From: Planctomycetaceae bacterium
GTDB taxonomy: Bacteria > Planctomycetota > Planctomycetia > Pirellulales > Thermoguttaceae
Length of the DNA: 7,494 bases
Reading direction: 5' to 3'
Assembly (NCBI GenBank): GCA_031259095.1
Contig: JAIRLW010000375.1
Span: 1-7,494, forward strand
Shown here: positions 1-7,225 of the stretch, one piece after another
How the letters are laid out: each line of letters opens with the position of its first letter
How positions within the stretch are numbered: position 1 is the stretch's first letter
The notes under the pieces: model-generated
Told to the model about the DNA's origin: nothing
The model's input: the letters and a program-made list of their open reading frames with translations, nothing else
The model's database searches: none
Made by a program: the position numbers and the translations under genes

Positions 1-28
1 TGTGATCGAGTTCATGATATTTTTCCTA

Positions 29-223
29 CGCCCTGAAAGGGCAATAGAAGCCAGCCCTACCCAACGGGTAGGGTTCCAATGACCACTAACCATTTCGCCC
101 TGAAAGGGCAACATAACTAACTGTACGATTCACAAGATATACTGCCCTTTCAGGGAGGCTATATTGGGGATTCTAACCCGCCGCGTTGCGGCGGGCTGGC
201 TTATGTTGCCCTTTCAGGGCGAA
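29..223. repeat. Six-hairpin palindromic repeat cluster, 5' copy
   Basis: This cluster fills most of the gene-free 5' stretch. In order it holds: hairpin GCCCT-GAA-AGGGC (30-42); a perfect 8-bp stem with AAC loop (55-62/66-73); GCCCTGAAAGGGC again (97-109); GCCCTTTCAGGG (144-155); a perfect 8-bp GC-rich stem with GTT loop (177-184/188-195); and GCCCTTTCAGGGC (208-220). The outer units 30-73 and 177-220 are the same two-hairpin module in opposite orientation, sharing the linker AAGCCAG. REP/BIME-like elements behave this way, but the family is not identified. No ORF, tRNA or CRISPR structure is present. Confidence 0.88.
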
Positions 224-245
224 TACTTTTTTAACCTCAAACAAT

Positions 246-261
246 AATTCCACTGATATAT
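246..261 (+). repeat. 16-bp direct repeat, left copy
   Basis: The sequence AATTCCACTGATATAT occurs here and, identical and in the same orientation, at 7210-7225. This copy lies 25 bases after the 5' palindrome cluster and 25 bases before the start of the pglX remnant. It could be a duplicated target site, a recombination scar or part of a longer degraded dispersed repeat. The surrounding AT-rich stretch 240-286 shows no promoter that I can defend. Confidence 0.75.
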
Positions 262-286
262 TACAAAATATATTTTTATTTGAAAA

Positions 287-1306
287 TTGTCGGGTTTCCA
301 ATTTTATATTCAACAAACCTCGCCTTTATTTCCATCAATGAGTCCATTATTATCGAATATTTATGAAGCGCAACGCAATCGTTGGCGTGCGGTGACGCTC
401 GAAATGCAGCGGCTTGAAGAAGAAAATAACCGTATCTTTATTGAAGCTTACGGTCTTCAGTATGAGATTGCGCCGGAAGTTCCGCTCAAGGAAATTACGC
501 TCGCGTGTAATCCGAATTATCGTTATGGCGGTAACCGGAGCGAAACGGAATTAGAAAAAATGTTACTTTCCGATACGATTAAGGAATTACTGTCTTACGC
601 GGTCGGTTGTATGATGGGGCGTTACAGCCTTGATGAACCGGGGCTGATTTATGCCAACGCCGATAATAAAGATTTTGATCATTCACGTTATAAAAAATTT
701 CCCGCTGATGCTGACGGTATTATTCCGATTCTTGATACAGATTGGTATTTTAATGACGATATTGTGAAACGGTTTCATGAATTTTTGCAGACCGTATTCA
801 GTGAAAAATATTTGACAGCAAATATTCAATTTATTGAAAGTGTTCTTGATAAGAGTATCCGTGATTTTTTTGTAAAAGATTTTTGGGGCGATCACCTAAA
901 ACGTTATAAAAAACGTCCGATTTACTGGCTCTTTTCAAGCGGCAAAAATAAAGCGTTTCAATGTCTGGTTTATTTACATCGTTACAACGCCGTCACGCTT
1001 CCCCGAATGCGTACCGAATATGTCATTCCGCTCGCCGGACGAATTCGTAAACGCCTCGACGATATTGATGAATCTATCCAAAATAACGAAACTATAATCA
1101 AAAGCAGTAAACAGCGTTTGGAAAAAGAACGCGAACAACTTAACAAACAACTAAACGAAATCAAAGTGTTTGACGACAAACTCCGCCACGCAACAGACAT
1201 GAAAATTGAAATTGATCTCGACGATGGTATTAAAGTAAACTACGCTCAATTCGGAGATTTATTATCCGACGTCAAAATTATCAGCGGCGTAACAACGGAG
1301 GATTAA
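287..1306 (+). pseudogene. PglX (BrxX) BREX type 1 methyltransferase, C-terminal fragment
   Basis: PglX is the adenine-specific DNA methyltransferase of BREX and is normally about 1,200 residues. Only the last 339 are here. Recognisable family blocks are RLEEENNRIFIEAYGL, the CNPNYRYGG region, IKELLSYAVGCMMGRYSLD, RPIYWLFSSGKNKAFQCL and YLHRYNAVTLPRMRTEY, then a coiled coil at about residues 248-295 and the terminal DLDDGIKVNYAQFGDLL. The N-terminal Rossmann methyltransferase domain and its NPPY-type motif are absent. Family similarity seems to start near residue 10, where QTSPLF sits in place of the usual ETSWDF. The listed start is a TTG two codons after an in-frame TGA (281-283); an ATG at 338 is the alternative. 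Neither has a ribosome binding site. It ends 4 bases before pglZ, in normal BREX order. Identity is secure; whether the fragment is dead, or part of a gene split by the upstream repeats, cannot be told from this window. Confidence 0.86.
1297..1301 (+). promoter_or_regulatory. Ribosome binding site of pglZ
   Basis: A full GGAGG lies 9 bases before the pglZ ATG, inside the last codons of the pglX fragment. It fixes the start at 1311 and lets pglZ be translated without an intact pglX. Confidence 0.85.
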
Positions 1307-1310
1307 AACA

Positions 1311-3926
1311 ATGGACATGACCCTAATTATTGAATCACTAAATAAAATATTCAAACAAGAAAATTATCGTATCGTTTTTTGGTATGATCCGGAAAGAGAA
1401 TTTGAATCGGAAATTGATCTCTTTCAGATTGAGGACGCCGAACTTATACGATTAGATCTGGTTGGACATTTGACTCTAAAAATACGGATGGAAATTGACG
1501 AACCGGAACGTAAATTCTTACTCTATTCGCCGACAGAAAAACCGGATATTGAAGAAGATTTTTTACTTGATCTCCGCTATTTCAGTTACGATTTTCATGC
1601 CGACCGATCTTCAATTTTATTAAACGAACTCGGCTTAGCCCATCAATATCTCATCAACCACTTGAAATTGCGGCAAAAATTCTTTGACAGTAAAGAACGT
1701 ATCAATCATTTAAAAAAATTCGTCAACTCCGGCGATACCGAAAATGATCTCGACAGAAAAATGCTTGCCGTTGTAACAAAATCAAGTCAAGACGACTTTT
1801 CTTGTATTGTCCGCTCTCTGTTTCAATCGTACGCGGAACAAGACAATATTCATTTTGAAACATCGTCTGATACCTGGAAATTAGTTGAGAAATATGGTTT
1901 GAACGATATTTTTTGGAAATTATCCGAACAATTTTTTGCCTTTAAAGACCCAACGCCGACCCTGCAAAAATTACTAATACAATTATTTGTTTCTGATTTT
2001 GTTCATCGTCTCAATAATCATATTCCGAGCAAGTTGGAAAACTTACGATTGCCTGCCAAAGGCGAACTCAATACTGTTGCGTTTTTTGCTCAATGGCGGG
2101 ACAGTATCAGCCGAGCCGGTAGTTACAATAAACTTGCCGAATATGCCGCCGAAAAACTTTTTATCAATGAAACACTTGAAAAATTGCCGTTGGATTTGTT
2201 ACTCGAAAATGTTACATTCAGCCAAGCGGACGATCAAATTTTGCAGAAACTTTTCAAACATTTTAATACGGACAACAATTATTCCGACGCCGGTTTTTTC
2301 CGTACTGCGGCAGTGCGGCGGCAGCAAGAACATTGGATACGTTCACCGTCTGTTTCCGAACAGGAACGTCATGAACGCCGCGCCGCTTATGAACTTATTG
2401 CTCTCGCCGCCGAAATTTCTGAATTAGCGCGTCAATATTCAAACGGATTCAATATCGATACTGCTGCGGAAATGTTCCGCCTTTACACCAATGAGTTGTA
2501 CAAGTTTGATCAACTTTATCGCCGTTTTCACCGAAATGCCGAACTGGTCAATGCTGATCAGATCAAATCTGATCAGGTCAAAACTCTTTGTGAAGAAATT
2601 GATAATATTTATCACAACAAATATCTCATTCCGCTTGCATTGAAATGGAATCGTTTTCTTGAAAACGGCTTGCTTGAAGATTGGAACATTGCAGGAGTTT
2701 CGAATCAGTACGAATTTTATGACCGGTTTGTCGCTAACGAAGCGGAAGAACATCGTGTTTTTGTCATTATCAGCGATGCTTTTCGTTACGCAGATGCGGA
2801 GGAATTGAAAAATACACTCAACGGACGCGACCGCTTTCATGCGGAAATAACGGCAATGCTCGGAGTCGTTCCGTCTTATACCGCTCTCGGTATGGCGGCA
2901 TTGCTTCCGCATGACCAATTAACGTACAATAATAATGGAGATATTCTTGCGGATGGACGGTCCGCAACCGGTCTGGAAAATCGTAATGCCATTCTTGCCG
3001 AATCAAACGGGATCGCCGTTCAGACAGATAATCTGCTTGCAATGAAACGCGACAAAGTACGGAAACTTATCAATAACAAAATAAGAGTTGTTTATCTTTA
3101 TCACAATGTTATTGATTCGCACGGCGACAGCGTATCAACCGAAGGAGAAACATTTCAGGCAACCGATGTTACTATTGACGAACTGGCGAAACTTGTCCAA
3201 CTCATTTCAAACGATTTATCAGGCAGTCATATTATTGTTACGTCAGACCACGGATTTGTCTATACCGAATCCTATCCTACAGAAACAAACAAGAGTAAAA
3301 ACGAATCCAAGACGACCAACAACATTATTAAAGCAAAAAAGCGTTATTTCATCGGGCATAACCTTACGCGAAATAACTTCGCATGGTTCGGCAATACCAA
3401 ACAAACCGCAAAATGTAACGGCGCAGAATTCGGGATCGCTAAAGGTTACAGTCTCTTCCATTTTTCCGGCAGTACACGATACTTTCACGGCGGGGCAATG
3501 TTACATGAAATAGTTATTCCGGTAGTTGTTATTCGTCCGTCACGGAGCAAAAAAGATATTGCCAAAACAAAAATAAAAAATGTTTCAATTTCAATATTGG
3601 GTAATCGGTTCAAAATTACCACCGCAAAACATCGTTTTCAATTTATCCAAACAGAACCGATAAGCGACCGTGTTAAATCAATTACGGTTAAAATGGCAAT
3701 TTATGACACAAATAATCAGCCGGTCTCCAGTATTGAAACATTAACATTTAACAGCACGTCTGAAAATCTTGATGAGCGTCAACAATCTGCGTGTGTAACA
3801 TTACAAAGTCATTCCTGCGATAAGTCGGAAAAATACTATTTAATCTTGCGCGACGTAGATTCCAATATAGAAATTTTAAGTCAGGAAATAATCATTGACC
3901 GTGTTATTGCGGAGGACTTCAATTAA
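1311..3926 (+). CDS. pglZ: BREX-1 phosphatase-fold protein PglZ (type A)
   Basis: PglZ is a core BREX protein of the alkaline phosphatase superfamily, required for both methylation and restriction and thought to work with PglX. At 871 residues it is full length for type A. The N-terminal half is mostly helical and includes a conserved-looking stretch at about 350-410 (EHWIRSPSVSEQERHERRAAY onward). The phosphatase-fold core follows: VIISDAFRYA with candidate metal ligand D489; the PSYTALGMAALLPH loop with candidate nucleophile T524; YHNVIDSHGD at 597-606; TSDHGF with D646-H647; and HGGAMLHEIVIP at 726-737, a typical late metal-binding segment. The final 130 residues look like a beta-rich tail. 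No stop or frameshift interrupts the gene. The stop is 2 bases before brxL, so translation may be coupled. Catalytic roles are assigned by motif position only. Confidence 0.94.
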   Translation: MDMTLIIESLNKIFKQENYRIVFWYDPEREFESEIDLFQIEDAELIRLDLVGHLTLKIRMEIDEPERKFLLYSPTEKPDIEEDFLLDLRYFSYDFHADRSSILLNELGLAHQYLINHLKLRQKFFDSKERINHLKKFVNSGDTENDLDRKMLAVVTKSSQDDFSCIVRSLFQSYAEQDNIHFETSSDTWKLVEKYGLNDIFWKLSEQFFAFKDPTPTLQKLLIQLFVSDFVHRLNNHIPSKLENLRLPAKGELNTVAFFAQWRDSISRAGSYNKLAEYAAEKLFINETLEKLPLDLLLENVTFSQADDQILQKLFKHFNTDNNYSDAGFFRTAAVRRQQEHWIRSPSVSEQERHERRAAYELIALAAEISELARQYSNGFNIDTAAEMFRLYTNELYKFDQLYRRFHRNAELVNADQIKSDQVKTLCEEIDNIYHNKYLIPLALKWNRFLENGLLEDWNIAGVSNQYEFYDRFVANEAEEHRVFVIISDAFRYADAEELKNTLNGRDRFHAEITAMLGVVPSYTALGMAALLPHDQLTYNNNGDILADGRSATGLENRNAILAESNGIAVQTDNLLAMKRDKVRKLINNKIRVVYLYHNVIDSHGDSVSTEGETFQATDVTIDELAKLVQLISNDLSGSHIIVTSDHGFVYTESYPTETNKSKNESKTTNNIIKAKKRYFIGHNLTRNNFAWFGNTKQTAKCNGAEFGIAKGYSLFHFSGSTRYFHGGAMLHEIVIPVVVIRPSRSKKDIAKTKIKNVSISILGNRFKITTAKHRFQFIQTEPISDRVKSITVKMAIYDTNNQPVSSIETLTFNSTSENLDERQQSACVTLQSHSCDKSEKYYLILRDVDSNIEILSQEIIIDRVIAEDFN
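2554..2576. repeat. Perfect 10-bp inverted repeat inside pglZ
   Basis: CTGATCAGAT and its exact complement ATCTGATCAG are separated by CAA, giving a tight hairpin that contains four GATC sites. It encodes ADQIKSDQ, in the linker between the helical region and the phosphatase core of PglZ. It may be chance driven by the repeated D-Q codons. Confidence 0.8.
3911..3915 (+). promoter_or_regulatory. Ribosome binding site of brxL
   Basis: GGAGG lies 13 bases before the brxL ATG at 3929, inside the end of pglZ. The spacing is longer than ideal, but there is no nearer candidate and the only 2-base gap between genes favours coupled translation. Confidence 0.7.
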
Positions 3927-3928
3927 AA

Positions 3929-5950
3929 ATGATAATAGATGAATTATTGAATCAAAATTTTGCCGGTAAATTTGTCCGTAAAAACCTAACCAAATTGGTT
4001 CGGGAAGGAGCCAATGTTCCTATTTATGTTCTGGAATATCTACTTGGCAGTTATTGCGCTTCCAACGATCATGTGATCGTTACGGACGGTCTGAACATGG
4101 TCAAGAAAATTCTGTCCGATAACTATGTTCGACCAGACGAAGCGGAAAAAATCAAATCGGTCATCCGTGAACGCGGCAGTCTTAAAATTATTGACAAAGT
4201 TACTGTAATGTTAAATGAAAAACGTGATGCTTATGAGGCGCTGCTTTCAAATCTCGGTACAAAAAATGTAGAAATTTCGGCGGGAATCGTCAAGAAATAT
4301 GAAAAGTTGCTTGTTGGGGGTATCTGGGCTTTGATTACAATGCATTATTTCTTTGAAGAAGGACAAAAGAGTTCGCCGTTTATCATTGACGAACTTAAAC
4401 CGATTCAAATGCCGAATATGGATATGGAAGAATTGTTTGAGGGACGGCGGCGCTTTACTGAAACACAATGGATTGATTTATTACTTCGCTCGTGTGGTTA
4501 TGAACCGACTCAATTTGAACAGCGGGTTAAAATGCATCTTCTTTGCCGAATGGTTCCCTTGGTTGAGAATAACTATAACGTATGTGAACTTGGACCTCGC
4601 GGGACAGGAAAGAGTCATATTTATAAGGAAATTAGTCCGAATAGTATCTTGGTTTCCGGCGGTCAAACAACTGTTGCGAATTTATTTTACAATCTTGCGC
4701 GCCGTCAGGTTGGTTTGGTTGGGCTTTGGGATGTGGTTGCGTTTGATGAAGTTGCGGGTATTGCCTTCAAGGACAACGATGGCGTACAAATAATGAAAGA
4801 TTATATGGCGAGCGGTTCTTTTGCACGCGGGCGCGATTCGATCAACGCTTCCGCTTCGATGGTATTTGTCGGTAACATTAATCAATCAATTGATACGTTG
4901 GTGAAAACGAGTCATCTTCTTGTACCTTTTCCTGATGCGATGATTGACGCCGCGTTTTTTGATCGTTTTCATGCTTATATTCCGGGTTGGGAGATTCCAA
5001 AGATGCGTCCCGAATATTTTACGGACGAAAATGGTTTGATTGTGGATTATCTTGCGGAGTGGTTTCGTGAGATGCGTAAACGTAACTTTGGAGATGCGAT
5101 TAGCAAGTATTTCAAATTGGGACGTGATTTGAATCAACGTGATGTGATTGCGGTCAAACATACGGTTTCCGGTTTACTCAAATTACTTTATCCGCATGAG
5201 CAATACGACAAAGAATCTGTACGGCAATGTCTTGAGTATGCACTTGAATCGCGCCGCCGAATCAAAGAGCAACTTAAAAAGATCGGCGGCATGGAATTTT
5301 ATGATGTTCATTTTTCGTACATTGATGTGGAAACATTGGAAGAGCGGTTTATCAGTGTTTTGGAACATGGGGGCGATCAATTGATACAGGACGGGGTTCT
5401 TAATCCTGGAATGTTACATACGGTTTCGATTGGCGGCAATGGGCGTCATGGGCTTTATCGAATTGAAACGCAAGTTACGGCTGGTCATGGACAGATGAAA
5501 GTGTCTGGTTTGGGTACGAATACTCTGGCGAAGGAAGCCGCTAAAGTTGGTTTTGATTATTTTAAAGTAAATGCGGCTAATGTGAGTGTATCAATAAAAA
5601 TTTTGGAACATGATTATCATATTCATCTTGTTGAGTTACACAACACGGGTTCGCCGAATACGATGACATTGGTTACGTTTATTGCATTATGTTCGGCGGT
5701 GATTGGTAAGCCGGTTCAGCAACAAATGGTAATTTTGGGCAATATGAGTTTAGGCGGAAGTATTATTCCGGTAGAAAATCTTGCCGAGTCGTTACAAGTT
5801 GCTCATAACTCAGGAGCAAAACGAATATTATTACCGACGTCAAGTGTTAGAGATATTCCAACAATTCCAGGAGAACTATTCACAAAATTCCAAACCACAT
5901 TCTATGCCGATCCCAAAGATGCAGTATTCAAAGCATTAGGCGTAGAATAA
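3929..5950 (+). CDS. brxL: BrxL, Lon-related AAA+ protein of BREX type 1
   Basis: BrxL forms an AAA+ ring that resembles MCM helicases, binds DNA and is needed for phage restriction, though not for host methylation. The 673 residues match the usual length. An N-terminal helical region (about 1-200) precedes the ATPase: Walker A GPRGTGKS at 222-229, Walker B VVAFDE at 269-274, a sensor-like FVGNIN, and DRFHAYIPGW from 345. The C-terminal Lon-like domain starts near residue 485 and includes GLYRIETQVTAG, KVSGLGTN, GFDYFKVNAANV and the terminal PGELFTKFQTTFYADP. Aligned by eye to E. coli Lon, the Ser679 and Lys722 positions are not Ser and Lys, so proteolysis is doubtful; the candidate region reads TGSPNTMT around residues 573-580. 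The gene is intact, is last in its operon and sits directly behind pglZ. Confidence 0.96.
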   Translation: MIIDELLNQNFAGKFVRKNLTKLVREGANVPIYVLEYLLGSYCASNDHVIVTDGLNMVKKILSDNYVRPDEAEKIKSVIRERGSLKIIDKVTVMLNEKRDAYEALLSNLGTKNVEISAGIVKKYEKLLVGGIWALITMHYFFEEGQKSSPFIIDELKPIQMPNMDMEELFEGRRRFTETQWIDLLLRSCGYEPTQFEQRVKMHLLCRMVPLVENNYNVCELGPRGTGKSHIYKEISPNSILVSGGQTTVANLFYNLARRQVGLVGLWDVVAFDEVAGIAFKDNDGVQIMKDYMASGSFARGRDSINASASMVFVGNINQSIDTLVKTSHLLVPFPDAMIDAAFFDRFHAYIPGWEIPKMRPEYFTDENGLIVDYLAEWFREMRKRNFGDAISKYFKLGRDLNQRDVIAVKHTVSGLLKLLYPHEQYDKESVRQCLEYALESRRRIKEQLKKIGGMEFYDVHFSYIDVETLEERFISVLEHGGDQLIQDGVLNPGMLHTVSIGGNGRHGLYRIETQVTAGHGQMKVSGLGTNTLAKEAAKVGFDYFKVNAANVSVSIKILEHDYHIHLVELHNTGSPNTMTLVTFIALCSAVIGKPVQQQMVILGNMSLGGSIIPVENLAESLQVAHNSGAKRILLPTSSVRDIPTIPGELFTKFQTTFYADPKDAVFKALGVE

Positions 5951-5984
5951 ATAATTCGTAACTGTCTATTTAAAAACGGCGCTT

Positions 5985-6014
5985 TACATGATAATCTTAA
6001 ACTGTTATCATGTA
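5985..6014. terminator. AT-rich hairpin after brxL, possible weak terminator
   Basis: TACATGATAA and TTATCATGTA form a perfect 10-bp stem with a 10-base loop, 34 bases after the brxL stop. It is AT-rich and has no clean T run on either side, so it is a poor match to an intrinsic terminator. It also lies in sequence that may be decayed acetyltransferase gene. It is the only hairpin near the operon end. Confidence 0.35.
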
Positions 6015-6047
6015 TTCTATGAGCCCAAAGCGTCCTATAAATCGAAT

Positions 6048-6188
6048 TCATTTGGAGCGTTCATACATTTTTGTACAGTCAATGTTTACCGTTACATTCC
6101 AGTATGGATTTTCGTAAGCCGAAAACAGTTCAAACTGTTGTCGGCATTTCCACTTCGTTAATTTAATGTTCTTGATAAATGGTTTCAT
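6048..6188 (-). pseudogene. Chloramphenicol-acetyltransferase-like gene, N-terminal remnant
   Basis: A 46-residue reading frame starts at ATG 6188-6186 with an AGGAG (6202-6198) 9 bases upstream, an excellent ribosome binding site. The peptide contains LTKWKCRQQFELFSAYENP and then VTVNIDCTKMYERSK. This resembles the start of the trimeric CAT family (typically a W-x-R-x-x-H/Q-F-E segment, then an N-P-Y/F segment and V-x-x-D-x-T). The frame stops at 6048. Shifting one frame continues with a plausible family-like stretch, NSIYRTLWAHRIH, down to about 6010, then similarity fades. A full gene would be about 210 residues, so over three quarters is missing. It would have been co-transcribed with the acetyltransferase upstream on the same strand. 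Recognition is from memory of the family pattern and is not certain. Confidence 0.55.
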
Positions 6189-6630
6189 AACGGCATTCTC
6201 CTGAACAATGTGATTTTGTAACTTCCTTTGTCGAAACGGTCGCACAATCCATGACCTTTTGAAAATTTTTTTGATAAATATACTTTCGTTGCTGCGATTT
6301 CATTTCAATCGTAACAACATTAACCCCTTGACTTCGCAAAAACTCATGGGTTTCAATTGCGTTGGCGTTAACTCGAATGGTAAGAGTTTTACGTTTCCCG
6401 TAACGAATGAGACGGCGTAACATCTCGCGTCCGATTCCGGTGCGGCGTTCTGATGGATAGACTGCCATTGCCGGAATCTTGGTGTGTTCGAGGTAACGGT
6501 TATCGACAACGATAAACCCGACAACACATCGCCGAATGTGAACAGAAAACCGGCGCGGCGTTCACGGTCAAAATTCAGTACAGCCTTGTACTCCGGCGAA
6601 TTTTTTCCGAAAGTCCGTTCCGCCAAACCG
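6163..6630 (-). pseudogene. GNAT (RimI-like) acetyltransferase, frameshifted and 5'-truncated
   Basis: GNAT enzymes move an acetyl group from acetyl-CoA to amines or protein N-termini. The core is clear on the minus strand: VVGFIVVDNRYLE, then MAVYPSERRTGIGREML with the R-R-x-G-I-G-R acetyl-CoA loop, then TLTIRVNANAIETHEFLRSQG as motif B. No start codon precedes this frame: stops lie at 6562-6564 and 6568-6570. Upstream coding sense continues one frame over as AERTFGKNSPEYKAVLNFD and on to LFTFGD. Adding one base near 6526 joins the halves as FTFGD-G-VVGFIVVDN, which reads naturally. The N-terminal 15 to 20 residues are not found and similarity stops near 6630, where an unrelated plus-strand remnant begins. 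The last residues before the stop at 6163 overlap the next minus-strand gene and may be read-through after decay. The substrate is unknown. Confidence 0.72.
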
Positions 6631-6631
6631 A

Positions 6632-6889
6632 GACAACACGGGAGAATTACTCGACAACATTTCACTTGGAATTATCAATGTAACACTTTCCGCCGACGGT
6701 AAAACCTACACCGCCGAACCAATCCTATTCAGCCAATTAGGAACAATCCCCAATGTAAACTTAACAACCTTAAAAACAATTCAATTCCAATTAAAAGTTA
6801 CCAATCCGACCTCAACCGCAACATCCCAACAAGCATCAACCTTTTACACCAAAGTTGCAAAATTAACGTTGCCGAAATGGTTTGCTTAA
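6632..6889 (+). pseudogene. C-terminal remnant of an unrecognised, probably exported protein
   Basis: The plus strand is open from 6542 to the TAA at 6887-6889 with no ATG start or ribosome binding site. From about 6632 it reads as convincing protein: DNTGELLDNISLGIINVTLS, then DGKTYTAEPILFSQLG, TIPNVNLTTLKTIQFQLKV, and a tail ending in KLTLPKWFA. It is 85 residues, rich in Thr, Asn and short beta-like repeats with few charges. This is the style of the C-terminal end of a surface, pilin-like or adhesin-like protein, but I do not recognise the family. The upstream part is missing and the neighbouring sequence belongs to the opposite-strand acetyltransferase remnant, so this is the tail of a deleted gene. 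Confidence 0.5.
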
Positions 6890-6897
6890 ATAAATTG

Positions 6898-6972
6898 TCC
6901 GCAGATTTCGCAGATGGACGCAGATATTGATATTGATAAAAGCAATCAGCAAAAATCAGCGTAATCTGTGGA
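6898..6972. repeat. Imperfect palindromic dispersed-type repeat
   Basis: The 75-base segment opens with TCCGCAGATTTCGCAGATG and closes with AATCAGCGTAATCTGTGGA, which is close to its reverse complement. The CGCAGAT unit occurs three times near the left end. Sequences of the pattern CCRCAGATTWCGCAGAT are common intergenic repeats in many bacterial genomes. It directly follows the plus-strand remnant and abuts the fold-back element. Confidence 0.7.
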
Positions 6973-7191
6973 CTGTTTCAACAAACCTTATTTTCACCTT
7001 ATTTTTCCGAACAAAACAACCTCAGCAGCAAAAGATACAATATATATACAACCTCATTACCTTATTAAAAACATAAACGAATAATGAGGTAATGAGGTCG
7101 GTTTTGGCGGGATTTATTGCTACTGAGGTTTTTTGGGGTAAATCGTTTTGTTAGGAAAAAATAAGGTTGAAAATAAGGTTTGCGGAAACTG
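6973..7191. repeat. Fold-back element of about 220 bp with three nested stems
   Basis: The two halves are complementary in three nested blocks: 6982-7017 with 7145-7182 (about 35 of 39 aligned positions); 7018-7031 with 7117-7130 (13 of 14); and 7051-7065 with 7084-7098 (14 of 15), leaving an apical loop at 7066-7083. The right arm carries a 14-base unpaired insert at 7131-7144 and a tandem AAATAAGGTT (7159-7168 and 7171-7180). It has no ORF of note. It looks like a non-autonomous fold-back or MITE-like element; no target-site duplication is obvious. Confidence 0.75.
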
Positions 7192-7209
7192 TTAAAAGAC
7201 GTTTTGGAA

Positions 7210-7225
7210 AATTCCACTGATATAT
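7210..7225 (+). repeat. 16-bp direct repeat, right copy
   Basis: AATTCCACTGATATAT, identical to 246-261. It lies 18 bases after the fold-back element and 54 bases before the second palindrome cluster, so the two copies sit just inside the two clusters and bracket the BREX genes and the gene remnants. Confidence 0.75.

Noticed and set aside
29..223. Possible CRISPR array
   Set aside because: The repeated unit is a 13-base palindrome in alternating contexts and spacing, with no constant 24-37-base repeat and no regular spacers.
240..286. Promoter for the pglX-pglZ-brxL unit
   Set aside because: The stretch is AT-rich and contains TATATT-like words, but no -35/-10 pair with proper spacing stands out.
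2439..3042. Minus-strand reading frames within pglZ
   Set aside because: They lie opposite conserved PglZ sequence, have no family resemblance or ribosome binding site, and are shadows.
4064..4081. 8-bp inverted repeat AACGATCA/TGATCGTT in brxL
   Set aside because: It is short, lies in coding sequence, and a perfect 8-bp match of this kind is expected by chance in a window of this size.
4353..5384. Alternative plus- and minus-strand frames within brxL
   Set aside because: All overlap strongly conserved BrxL motifs and show no protein-like pattern of their own.
6484..6702. A 72-codon plus-strand frame
   Set aside because: It runs opposite the recognisable GNAT core and its 5' half, starts with GTG, lacks a ribosome binding site and has a very basic, low-quality composition.
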